Shown here: piece after piece, positions 1 through 7,421 of the stretch
Layout: every line of letters starts with the position of its first letter
How positions within the stretch are numbered: the stretch's first letter is position 1
Assembly: GCA_964533275.1 (NCBI GenBank)
Contig: CAZHJK010000029.1
Span: 1-28,781 of the forward strand
DNA length: 28,781 nucleotides
Direction of reading: 5' to 3'
DNA from: CAZHJK01 sp964533275
GTDB lineage: Bacteria; Bacillota; Clostridia; Eubacteriales; Garciellaceae
The notes under the pieces: generated by a model
What the model was told of the DNA's origin: nothing
What the model saw: only the letters and a program-made list of their open reading frames with translations
The model's database searches: none
Program-made: the position numbers and the translations under genes

Positions 1-55
1 AGAGCCCTGGCCTTCCAAGCCAGTTGCGAGGGTTCGATCCCCTTCACCCGCTCCA
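1..55 (+). tRNA. tRNA-Gly(TCC), 5' end cut by window edge
   Basis: The 3' part of a tRNA is present. The anticodon arm CTGGC-CTTCCAA-GCCAG has a seven-base loop with anticodon TCC, which reads GGA (Gly). It is followed by a T arm with GGTTCGATCC, the 3' acceptor strand CACCCGC, a discriminator T and an encoded CCA. The D arm and 5' acceptor strand lie before the window. It is probably co-transcribed with the tRNA 47 bases downstream. Confidence 0.95.
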
Positions 56-102
56 TTTTTATATTATAAATTAGTTCTACTTTTTTTATATAAAAGAATT
101 AT

Positions 103-179
103 GCGCCCATAGCTCAGCTGGATAGAGTGGCAGACTTCGAATCTGAAGGCCGGGGGTTCGAATCCCTCTGGGCGCACCA
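103..179 (+). tRNA. tRNA-Arg(TCG)
   Basis: A complete cloverleaf can be folded. The acceptor strands GCGCCCA and TGGGCGC pair, the T arm contains GGTTCGAATCC, and CCA is encoded. The anticodon loop CTTCGAA gives anticodon TCG, which reads CGA (Arg). The first pair of the anticodon stem is G-A rather than a Watson-Crick pair; the other four pairs are good. Reading the loop one base later would give a Ser anticodon but destroys the stem, so Arg is preferred. Confidence 0.95.
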
Positions 180-283
180 CTTATAAACTTGTGATATTTT
201 GATTGCAGGTTTTTTTGTATTTAAATATTATATGAAAAAAATTTTAAAAAAATAAGGATTGATAAAAAAATCATTTTTCTAAA

Positions 284-315
284 GGTAGTATGTAAAAATG
301 GTAGTATGTAAAAAA
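284..315 (+). repeat. 16-bp tandem duplication in a gene-free stretch
   Basis: GGTAGTATGTAAAAAT (284-299) is followed at once by GGTAGTATGTAAAAAA (300-315). It lies in the 390-base stretch between tRNA-Arg and the symporter gene. The rest of that stretch is AT-rich, with one 7-bp dyad, CTTAGTT (428-434) and AACTAAG (443-449), which could be an operator or a weak hairpin. I see no coding region and no convincing promoter there. Confidence 0.6.
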
Positions 316-569
316 ATGTAAAAATGTGATGCTTTATATTTGAATGCGTTCTTATTAAAAGAGTACAATTAAAAGTAGTTTTTTTGTCAATATCATTTAA
401 AATTAAGTAATGGTAAGGGTTTTTAGACTTAGTTAAAAAATAAACTAAGAATATTATGAAAATTTCGTAAAATCGAAAGGTATTTAAAAAAAGACAGCGA
501 ATATATATTAGTATGTGTTATATTTAATCGTAATTATATAACACAATAAAATAATAAGGAGGGGAATAT

Positions 570-1919
570 ATGGAGCTTTTTATGGAAATTAATAGTGCTA
601 TTAATGGTTTCGTCTGGGGACCGATTATGCTAGTACTCTTGGTTGGTACAGGGGTATACTTTACTGTTCGCACTAATTTTATGCCCATTACTAAATTGGG
701 ATATGTATTAAAGAATACTTTATTTAAGATGTTTGATAAGAAAGTTGCTGGAGAAGGTGATATCACACCATTCCAAGCTGTTGCTACTGCATTGGCTGCA
801 ACTATCGGTACTGGGAATATAGCCGGTGTTGCTACTGCAATAGCTGTAGGAGGACCTGGAGCTGTATTTTGGATGTGGATATCTGCTATATTCGGCATGG
901 GAACAAAATTTGCTGAAGTAGTACTTGCTATTAAATACAGAGAGAAAACTGAAGACGGTCGTTATGTTGGAGGCCCTATGTATTACATTGAAAAAGGGCT
1001 AGGATGGAAATGGCTTGCAGTTGTTTTCGCATTCTTTGGTGCTGTAGCAGCCTTCGGTATTGGTAACATGGTTCAAGCCAACTCAGTTGCTGATTCAATG
1101 AATGCTAGCTTTAACATTCCACATTGGATATCTGGTGTGGTACTTGCTATAGCAGCAGCTTTAGTAATATTAGGTGGATTAAAGAGAATTGCATCAGTTA
1201 CAGAAAAACTTGTTCCAGTTATGGCAGCATTCTATATCATTGGTTCAATAATAATATTAGTTACATTTGCGGGACAAATTCCTGCAGCTTTCGGACTTAT
1301 TTTTAGATCTGCATTTACAGGCTCAGCTGCAGTAGGTGGATTTGCAGGTTCTACCATTATGATGGCAGCAAGATTTGGGGTAGCCCGTGGGGTATTCTCT
1401 AATGAAGCTGGTCTTGGTAGTGCACCTATAGCTCACGCAGCTGCGACTACTGATAATCCAGTACGTCAGGGTCTATGGGGAATTTTTGAAGTATTTATGG
1501 ATACTCTTGTAATATGTTCAATGACAGCATTAGCTATAATTGTAACAGGAGTATGGTCATCAGGTATTGATGGTGCAGCTCTTACCACTGAAGCTTTTAA
1601 TACTGGACTTCCAGGACCTGGTGGAATAATTGTTGCTGTAGGTATACTATTGTTTGCTTTCTCCACATTACTTAGCTGGTCTTATTATGGAGAGCGTTGT
1701 GCAGAGTATCTTTTCGGTAGTAAGATAAATAAATTCTACAGAATGCTATGGATACCATTTATAATAGTAGGATCCATTGGTGGATTAACTCTTATTTGGG
1801 ATATTGCTGACACATTAAATGGTCTAATGGCTATTCCTAACCTTATTGGTTTGCTTGGTTGTAGTGGTGTTGTACTTAAGCTTACTAAAGATTTCTTTAA
1901 TAATAAAGAAACGCTATAG
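570..1919 (+). CDS. AGCS-family sodium:amino-acid (alanine/glycine) symporter
   Basis: A 449-residue polytopic membrane protein that should import alanine, glycine or a similar small amino acid with Na+ across the cytoplasmic membrane. The AGCS family is recognised from TIGTGNIAGVATAI (about residues 78-91), the following GGPGAVFWMW, GGPMYYIEKGLG, and FSNEAGLGSAPIAHAA (about 276-291). Length is normal for the family. The start at 570 follows AGGAGGGG with about six bases of spacing; an ATG at 582 is possible but lacks a site. The gene is monocistronic and ends in its own terminator. Nothing in the sequence separates alanine from glycine or glutamine as substrate, so no symbol is given. Confidence 0.93.
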   Translation: MELFMEINSAINGFVWGPIMLVLLVGTGVYFTVRTNFMPITKLGYVLKNTLFKMFDKKVAGEGDITPFQAVATALAATIGTGNIAGVATAIAVGGPGAVFWMWISAIFGMGTKFAEVVLAIKYREKTEDGRYVGGPMYYIEKGLGWKWLAVVFAFFGAVAAFGIGNMVQANSVADSMNASFNIPHWISGVVLAIAAALVILGGLKRIASVTEKLVPVMAAFYIIGSIIILVTFAGQIPAAFGLIFRSAFTGSAAVGGFAGSTIMMAARFGVARGVFSNEAGLGSAPIAHAAATTDNPVRQGLWGIFEVFMDTLVICSMTALAIIVTGVWSSGIDGAALTTEAFNTGLPGPGGIIVAVGILLFAFSTLLSWSYYGERCAEYLFGSKINKFYRMLWIPFIIVGSIGGLTLIWDIADTLNGLMAIPNLIGLLGCSGVVLKLTKDFFNNKETL

Positions 1920-1933
1920 GATAAACTAAAAAT

Positions 1934-1960
1934 AAAACCCCGATAACGGGGTTTTATTTA
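1934..1960 (+). terminator. Intrinsic terminator of the AGCS symporter gene
   Basis: AAAACCCC and GGGGTTTT pair around the loop GATAAC and are followed by ATTTATT. It begins 14 bases after the stop codon. Confidence 0.9.
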
Positions 1961-2062
1961 TTAAATTTTTCCATTAATATTTTTGTCCTTGCGTTTTTCA
2001 CTAAATATGCTATAATATAAATTGCTTAAAAATCATATGATAAATATGAATTAATTTTATGT

Positions 2063-2138
2063 TGGGGTATAGCCAAGTCGGTAAGGCACCAGACTTTGAC
2101 TCTGGCATGCGTAGGTTCGAGTCCTGCTACCCCAGCCA
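2063..2138 (+). tRNA. tRNA-Gln(TTG)
   Basis: A complete cloverleaf with acceptor strands TGGGGTA and TACCCCA, anticodon stem CCAGA/TCTGG, loop CTTTGAC (anticodon TTG, codon CAA), T arm GGTTCGAGTCC and encoded CCA. A likely promoter lies upstream: TTGCGT (1989-1994), a 16-base spacer and TATAAT (2011-2016). It appears to be a single-gene unit with its own terminator. Confidence 0.96.
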
Positions 2139-2150
2139 TTTTAAATTATT

Positions 2151-2176
2151 AGAAAGGTATATCCTTTCTTTTTTTT
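2151..2176 (+). terminator. Terminator of tRNA-Gln
   Basis: AGAAAGG and CCTTTCT pair around a four-base loop and run into eight T residues, 13 bases after the tRNA CCA end. Confidence 0.9.
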
Positions 2177-2241
2177 ATTTTTGCAAAGAATTATTAATAG
2201 AATTAGTTTTTATGATATGATATATAGTATAGTTAGGGGTT

Positions 2242-2277
2242 GCAGGGGAATAATCCCTGCTAAAGCTGTTCTTTTAG
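2242..2277 (+). other. Two adjacent leader hairpins before the 2292 gene
   Basis: GCAGGG (2242-2247) pairs with CCCTGC (2255-2260). Directly after it CTAAAG pairs with CTTTTAG (up to 2277, one bulge). The second hairpin ends one base before the AGGAGG ribosome binding site (2279-2284), so it could affect translation. There is no T-run, so these are not terminators. No known riboswitch class was recognised. Confidence 0.45.
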
Positions 2278-2291
2278 TAGGAGGAAATTAG

Positions 2292-2765
2292 GTGGATAGG
2301 GCTGTGAACTTCGTAAAATCAAGGAAATGGTGGATAGTTGGAGGAGTATTTCTAATAATAGCATTAGTTATAGGAATGCTTCTACCTAACTGGATTCTTA
2401 AATGGCAAATAAATAAAATGGAATTGGATAAGGTGGAACGGGTTGAGTACATAGAATATGAAGGTAATGCCTTTTCATCACCTATTAAGATTAAAAAGGA
2501 TTTATCCCTAGAAAAAAATAAAATTATTCTGGATAATCTAATAAAAGGAATAAATGAAATTGACAGAAAGAAATATGAATCCCAACAATGCAATAAAATT
2601 TTATTTTTTTATCATAGTAATGGTGAAATATTCAATGCGTATGTAGAGGAGGATCTATTAGGTTTTAATTATGGGGATAAGTGGTTAAGGGTTGAAAAAT
2701 TAAATTATATTATAGAAGATATGAATCTAGTAGAATCAATTAGAATAAAAGAGGAAAATATATAG
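2292..2765 (+). CDS. Small membrane-anchored protein of unknown function
   Basis: 157 residues starting at GTG, chosen because AGGAGG (2279-2284) sits seven bases upstream. Residues about 13-32 form one transmembrane segment (WWIVGGVFLIIALVIGMLL) after a short basic N-terminus. The remaining roughly 120 residues are charged and probably fold outside the membrane; the Lys/Arg-rich N-terminus suggests N-in, C-out. I recognise no family. It sits alone between tRNA-Gln and the tig promoter and has a structured leader. No terminator is obvious after it, so weak read-through into tig is possible. Confidence 0.8.
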   Translation: MDRAVNFVKSRKWWIVGGVFLIIALVIGMLLPNWILKWQINKMELDKVERVEYIEYEGNAFSSPIKIKKDLSLEKNKIILDNLIKGINEIDRKKYESQQCNKILFFYHSNGEIFNAYVEEDLLGFNYGDKWLRVEKLNYIIEDMNLVESIRIKEENI

Positions 2766-2798
2766 TGATAGACGCACAATTAAAGGGTAATTCTAGGT

Positions 2799-2826
2799 TT
2801 GATAAATAAAAATTATATGATATAAT
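2799..2826 (+). promoter_or_regulatory. Vegetative promoter for tig
   Basis: TTGATA (2799-2804), a 16-base spacer and TATAAT (2821-2826), 68 bases before the tig start. It is a good sigma-A match. No heat-shock (CtsR or HrcA) operator was seen near it. Confidence 0.6.
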
Positions 2827-2893
2827 GTATTAGCTAAAAATTTAAATTTTTGTATATTTTTACAGAAGTATAAGAAATAGGAGGAAAGCATAA

Positions 2894-4180
2894 ATGAGTT
2901 CAAAAGTGGAAAAAATAGAGAATAATATTGCAACTTTAGAAATACAGGTATCCCCTGAGGATTTTGGAGTTGCTATGAAAAAAGCTTATAAAAAAAATGT
3001 CAAGAGATTTAACATTCCTGGATTTAGAAAAGGTAAGGCACCTATGAAAATTGTAGAAATGCAATATGGAGAAGGGATTTTCTATGAAGATGCCTTTGAT
3101 TTTGTTTTTCCGGATGCATATAAATTAGCAATAGAAGAGAATAATTTAGAACCAGTAGCACAACCAGATATTGATATTGAAACAATTAGTAAGGCAGATG
3201 GATTAGTTATTAAAGCTGAGGTTGCTGTAAAACCGGAGGTTGAATTAGGAGAGTATAAAGGAATAGAAGTAGAAAAAAGAGAGTATAATGTAAGTGATGA
3301 AGATGTACAAAAGGAATTAGAAGCAAGACAAGAACAAAATGCAAGAATGATAACTGTAGAAGATAGAGGAATTAAAGAAGGAGATAGTGCAATCATTGAC
3401 TTTAAGGGTTTTATAGATGGAGAAGCCTTTGAAGGAGGAGAGGGTACAAATTATTCTTTAGAGATTGGAGCAGGTAAATTCATACCTGGTTTTGAGGAGC
3501 AATTAGTTGGAGTAGAAGCAGGAAAAGAAGTTAAGGTTGAAGTTACCTTCCCAGAGGATTATCATGAAAACGAAATTGCCGGGAAACCTGCAGTATTCGA
3601 GGTAAAGGTAAATGAGATTAAGGAAAAAGAATTACCGGAGCTAGATGATGAATTTGCAAAGGATATAAGTGAATTTGATACTCTAGAGGAATTAAAGGAA
3701 GATATTAAAACAAAGAAACAAGAGGAAGAGGAACATAGGATAAAACATGAGGTTGAAGATAGTATTCTTTCTAAGGTTGTAGAAAATACCTCTATGGAAA
3801 TACCCGATGCTATGGTAGATGCTGAGGTTGAAAGAATGATTCAGGATTTTGATTATCAATTAAAAATGCAGGGTATAAACATAGGTGATTACTTTAAATA
3901 TACTAATATAGATGAGAATGACTTTAAGGAAAACCTTAAGGGAGATGCGAAAAAGAAAATAGCAACAGATTTAACCCTTGAAAAAATAATTGAAGTTGAA
4001 AATATTGAAGAAACTGAAGAAGAAATTCAAGAAGAAATGGAAAATTTAGCAAAACAATATGGTCAAGAGGTAGAAAAAATAAAAGAGACATTTAAAGATG
4101 CACAAATGGACTATATTAAAGATACAATAAAAAGAAGAAAAAGTATTGCTTTCTTAGTGGAAAATAGCAAAACAGTATAA
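2894..4180 (+). CDS. tig: Trigger factor, ribosome-bound chaperone and prolyl isomerase
   Basis: 428 residues, the usual length. Trigger factor binds the ribosome exit tunnel and shields nascent chains. Domains in order: the ribosome-binding domain with the signature GFRKGKAP (residues 43-50), an FKBP-type peptidyl-prolyl isomerase domain (about 150-245, including GDSAIIDFKGFIDGEAFEGG), and a long helical C-terminal domain rich in Glu and Lys. The start follows AGGAGG with good spacing. It heads the protein-quality-control block tig-clpP-clpX-(lonB position)-lon-engB, a common Firmicutes arrangement. Confidence 0.97.
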   Translation: MSSKVEKIENNIATLEIQVSPEDFGVAMKKAYKKNVKRFNIPGFRKGKAPMKIVEMQYGEGIFYEDAFDFVFPDAYKLAIEENNLEPVAQPDIDIETISKADGLVIKAEVAVKPEVELGEYKGIEVEKREYNVSDEDVQKELEARQEQNARMITVEDRGIKEGDSAIIDFKGFIDGEAFEGGEGTNYSLEIGAGKFIPGFEEQLVGVEAGKEVKVEVTFPEDYHENEIAGKPAVFEVKVNEIKEKELPELDDEFAKDISEFDTLEELKEDIKTKKQEEEEHRIKHEVEDSILSKVVENTSMEIPDAMVDAEVERMIQDFDYQLKMQGINIGDYFKYTNIDENDFKENLKGDAKKKIATDLTLEKIIEVENIEETEEEIQEEMENLAKQYGQEVEKIKETFKDAQMDYIKDTIKRRKSIAFLVENSKTV

Positions 4181-4191
4181 TATAAAACATA

Positions 4192-4310
4192 AGGAAATAA
4201 CATAAATATGATTTTTTCTCAAACATAAGAGTATATGTGATTATAATTAACAGAATCACTATTTTAGAGATAGATTGCTTTGTTTGAGAAAATCATTTAT
4301 GCAATTTCCT
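4192..4310. repeat. Long imperfect inverted repeat with nested hairpin, tig-clpP spacer
   Basis: The arm at 4192-4224 is nearly the reverse complement of 4282-4310; shared blocks include AGGAAAT/ATTTCCT, CATAAAT/ATTTATG and TCTCAAAC/GTTTGAGA. Between the arms is a second hairpin, GTGATT (4237-4242) with AATCAC (4254-4259). There is no T-run directly after the right arm, so it is not a standard terminator. It could be a small inverted-repeat insertion or a structured RNA between the two genes. Confidence 0.65.
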
Positions 4311-4374
4311 CAACTAAGAATATTTTTTTCTTTGAAGGCGATACTAACAAATTAGTACCTAAGGAGGAGATTAT

Positions 4375-4959
4375 ATGAGTTTAGTACCTATGGTTGTTGA
4401 GCAAACAAATAGAGGTGAAAGATCCTACGATATTTACTCCAGATTGTTAAAGGAAAGAATAATTTTTCTTGGCTCTGAAGTAAATGATGTTACAGCAAGT
4501 TTAGCTGTTGCTCAAATGTTATTTTTAGAAGCAGAGGATCCAGACAAGGATATACAAATATATATTAATAGCCCTGGAGGTTCTGTTTCAGCCGGGTTTG
4601 CAATTTATGATACTATGCAATACATTAAATGTGATGTATCTACTATATGTATAGGAATGGCAGCTTCAATGGGTGCATTTTTACTAACTGCCGGAACTAA
4701 GGGAAAAAGATTTGCACTTCCTAATAGTGAAATAATGATACATCAACCGCTTGGTGGAGCTAGAGGGCAAGCAACAGATATTCAAATTCATGCTGAACAA
4801 ATTCTAAAGATTAAAAAGAATTTAAATAGAATATTAAGTGAAAGAACAGGGCAACCTTTAGAGGTAATTCAAAGAGACACTGAAAGAGATTTCTTTATGT
4901 CTGCTGATCAAGCTAAAGACTATGGTATAATTGATAAAGTGATAACCTCCAGAAAATAA
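4375..4959 (+). CDS. clpP: ATP-dependent Clp protease, proteolytic subunit
   Basis: 194 residues, normal for ClpP, the serine protease that forms a double heptamer and is fed by ClpX or ClpC. The catalytic triad is visible: Ser98 in GMAASMGA, His123 in MIHQP and Asp172 in RDTERD. The N-terminal MSLVPMVVEQTNRGERSYDI is the typical axial-loop region. AAGGAGGAGA precedes the ATG. It is 23 bases upstream of clpX and surely co-transcribed with it. Confidence 0.98.
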   Translation: MSLVPMVVEQTNRGERSYDIYSRLLKERIIFLGSEVNDVTASLAVAQMLFLEAEDPDKDIQIYINSPGGSVSAGFAIYDTMQYIKCDVSTICIGMAASMGAFLLTAGTKGKRFALPNSEIMIHQPLGGARGQATDIQIHAEQILKIKKNLNRILSERTGQPLEVIQRDTERDFFMSADQAKDYGIIDKVITSRK

Positions 4960-4982
4960 TTATTTATTAAAGAGGTGAAATA

Positions 4983-6278
4983 ATGGCAAAATTTGATGAA
5001 AAAAAACAACTAAAATGCTCTTTTTGTGGCAAATCACAGGATCAAGTGAAAAGACTAGTAGCAGGTCCTGGGGTTTATATTTGTGATGAATGTATAGAGC
5101 TGTGTCAAGAGATAATTGATGAGGAATTTGATGAAATATTTGATACAGAGCTAAAGGAGATACCAAAGCCTATTGAAATTCGCAAGACATTAGATGAATA
5201 TGTTATTTCTCAGGATAGGGCAAAAAGATCATTGGCTGTTGCAGTATATAATCATTATAAAAGGATTAACTCTGATGTAAAAAGTGATGATGTAGAGGTT
5301 CAAAAAAGTAATATTATGATGTTGGGACCTACTGGTTCAGGAAAAACACTTCTAGCTCAAACCTTAGCAAAGATTCTAAATGTTCCCTTTGCTATAGCAG
5401 ATGCTACTTCTTTGACAGAGGCAGGTTATGTAGGTGAAGATGTTGAAAACATACTATTAAAGATTATACAAGCTGCTGATTATGATATAGAAAAGGCAGA
5501 GCAAGGAATTATCTACATTGATGAAATTGATAAGATTGCAAGAAAATCTGAGAACCCATCTATAACTCGTGATGTAAGTGGAGAAGGAGTTCAGCAGGCG
5601 CTATTAAAGATACTTGAAGGTACTGTTGCAAGCGTTCCACCCCAAGGTGGAAGGAAACATCCACACCAAGAGTTTATACAGATAGATACATCTAATATCT
5701 TATTTATCTGTGGCGGTGCCTTTGATGGAATTGAAAATATTATTGAAAAACGAGTTGGTAAAAACTCGATTGGCTTTGGAGGTCAATTAAAGACTAAGGA
5801 AAATAGAGCCGTGGGTGAAATATTAAAGAATATCCTACCCCAAGACCTTCTAAAATATGGGCTTATTCCAGAATTTGTAGGTCGGGTACCAGTTGTTGTT
5901 ACCTTAGGGTCTCTAGATGAAAATGCTTTAATTGACATATTAGTAAAACCTAAAAATGCCCTAGTAAAGCAGTATAAAAAACTGTTTGAAATAGATGGAG
6001 TAAAGCTGGAATTTGATGAGAAGGCATTACAGGCTATAGCTAAAAAGACTATAGAACGGGAGACCGGTGCTAGAGGGTTAAGAGCTATAATAGAGGAAAT
6101 AATGTTAGATGTAATGTATGAGATACCCTCAAGGGATGATATAGAAAAATGTATCATAATTGAAGATACAATTGTAAAATCCGCAGAGCCGACTTTAGTA
6201 TATAGTGAAACAACAGCCAAGAAAAGATCTAAAAAGAGCACTAAAGGCAAGGAAAATCCGGAAGAAAGCGTTTCATAA
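4983..6278 (+). CDS. clpX: ClpX, AAA+ unfoldase of the ClpXP protease
   Basis: 431 residues. The N-terminal zinc-binding domain has Cys12, Cys15, Cys34 and Cys37. The AAA+ module has Walker A GPTGSGKT (115-122), the pore loop GYVG (149-152) and Walker B IIYIDEID (176-183). The IGF loop (NSIGFGG) that docks on ClpP is present. The C-terminal tail is Lys/Ser-rich. It recognises tagged substrates, unfolds them with ATP and threads them into ClpP. The RBS is AGAGGTG. A strong hairpin terminator follows, so the lon-like genes downstream are transcribed separately. Confidence 0.98.
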   Translation: MAKFDEKKQLKCSFCGKSQDQVKRLVAGPGVYICDECIELCQEIIDEEFDEIFDTELKEIPKPIEIRKTLDEYVISQDRAKRSLAVAVYNHYKRINSDVKSDDVEVQKSNIMMLGPTGSGKTLLAQTLAKILNVPFAIADATSLTEAGYVGEDVENILLKIIQAADYDIEKAEQGIIYIDEIDKIARKSENPSITRDVSGEGVQQALLKILEGTVASVPPQGGRKHPHQEFIQIDTSNILFICGGAFDGIENIIEKRVGKNSIGFGGQLKTKENRAVGEILKNILPQDLLKYGLIPEFVGRVPVVVTLGSLDENALIDILVKPKNALVKQYKKLFEIDGVKLEFDEKALQAIAKKTIERETGARGLRAIIEEIMLDVMYEIPSRDDIEKCIIIEDTIVKSAEPTLVYSETTAKKRSKKSTKGKENPEESVS

Positions 6279-6281
6279 GAT

Positions 6282-6325
6282 AAAAAGCAGTAATCATGTT
6301 CTAAGGGCATGATTACTGCTTTTTA
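6282..6325 (+). terminator. Strong terminator after clpX
   Basis: A perfect 17-bp stem: the arm at 6282-6298 (AAAAAGCAGTAATCATG) pairs with 6308-6324 around a nine-base loop. The descending arm ends in a T-run. The A-rich ascending arm lets it also work on the minus strand. Confidence 0.95.
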
Positions 6326-6340
6326 GGTAGAAGGTAGAGG
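6326..6340 (+). repeat. GGTAGAA tandem repeat (2 units)
   Basis: GGTAGAAGGTAGAGG lies directly after the clpX terminator. The same 7-bp unit occurs three to four times at 15303-15329, so it is a recurring intergenic element in this genome. Confidence 0.5.
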
Positions 6341-6444
6341 AGTTATAATGGATAAAAATAAAATAGGTGAGAATAATAAAATGCATAGGAAACTGATAAA
6401 CTAAATAACTTATTGGGTATAAATAGTCACATAAGAGGTGAAAA

Positions 6445-7332
6445 ATGGTTCTTAGAAATTTAAGAAAAAATAAAAAAATAACCCAAGAAATGGTCCATAT
6501 AAGGAAGGAAAGAACTAAAAGATTAGAAAGTCCCATATCAAAAAAAATTGATAAGGATATTGCTGAAAAGTTATTTAATGAACAGGGGGGAGAAGGGCTG
6601 CTGGACCGACTCAAATATCTAAGTGATTTTGAAATTGAGGATAATGGACAAAAGTGGTTAATTGAAAACTGCAAGAGCCCTAATGAATTAATTTATGTAT
6701 TTCAATTATTTCTACAGAGAGCTTTAAATAAGGGAAGGAGTTTTTCCAATCTAGAGGATTTTAAATGTATTACTGAAAATGTAGATTTTAATATTTTGAA
6801 AACATCAAATGACCCTTTAATTGGAAGTGTTTATACTCTAGGTATGGTTGATGGAAAAATAGAAAAAATAAATATAAGATGTTGTGCAGTTCCCGTAAAG
6901 AAAGGTAAAGGCACTATAACATGTATAGAAAAGCTGCCTATAGATTATTTTCCCCTAATAAAAATAATAAAGGATTTTAATATATACATAAAAATACACC
7001 CTAAAAAACCTGAAAATTTAGGTCAATGGGAAGCAGCATTAATAACTGCCATATATAGTTCGGTATTTAATAAAGCATTTTCTAATAATACTCTTATATT
7101 AGGAGGAATTACAAAAAAGGGAAGGATAACACCAATAAATACAGAAATAATACAAAAGCTTGAGGAAAAACAGTATACAATCTTTATTAGTGATGAGAAA
7201 AAACATAATATAAATATTGATAATTCTTCTCATTTTATATATGTGAAACATATAGATGAAATAAATTTATCACTACAGAAAATAGTAGAAGTAGCTTATA
7301 AAAGGATATATAAAGATTTTCTATGTGATTAA
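6445..7332 (+). CDS. LonB-position protein with a degenerate, probably inactive Lon (S16) domain
   Basis: 295 residues with no Walker motifs, so the AAA+ module of LonB is absent. Residues about 126-283 resemble the Lon proteolytic domain. IGSVYTLGMVDG matches the domain start, VKKGKGTIT matches the LonB-type KGKGT strand, and residues 191-230 align without gaps to residues 678-717 of the LonA encoded next door. Shared positions in that block are TAI, S205, NK (209-210), G220, IT (222-223), GR (226-227) and P230. The catalytic Ser (Ser681 in LonA) is Gln194 here and no Ser lies nearby; the Lys is off by one position (Lys238). The N-terminal 120 residues are charged and helical. In Bacillus-type gene order lonB sits here, so this looks like a decayed or repurposed LonB. 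GAGGTG precedes the ATG. Function is unknown. Confidence 0.75.
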   Translation: MVLRNLRKNKKITQEMVHIRKERTKRLESPISKKIDKDIAEKLFNEQGGEGLLDRLKYLSDFEIEDNGQKWLIENCKSPNELIYVFQLFLQRALNKGRSFSNLEDFKCITENVDFNILKTSNDPLIGSVYTLGMVDGKIEKINIRCCAVPVKKGKGTITCIEKLPIDYFPLIKIIKDFNIYIKIHPKKPENLGQWEAALITAIYSSVFNKAFSNNTLILGGITKKGRITPINTEIIQKLEEKQYTIFISDEKKHNINIDNSSHFIYVKHIDEINLSLQKIVEVAYKRIYKDFLCD

Positions 7333-7346
7333 CTAAGGATATATGA

Positions 7347-7375
7347 TTGAAAAACTTGGTAGTAAAGGATATAAT
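7347..7375 (+). promoter_or_regulatory. Vegetative promoter for lon
   Basis: TTGAAA (7347-7352), a 17-base spacer and TATAAT (7370-7375), 47 bases before the lon ATG. No CtsR-type operator was recognised around it. Confidence 0.65.
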
Positions 7376-7421
7376 ATCTAAAGTTATAATAATTATATAA
7401 GACTGAAATGGAGTGAGATAA

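Noticed and set aside
6348..6404. 18-codon frame MDKNKIGENNKMHRKLIN with a GAGGAG site upstream
   Set aside because: Too short to support, highly AT-rich, no similarity seen; it could be chance after the clpX terminator.
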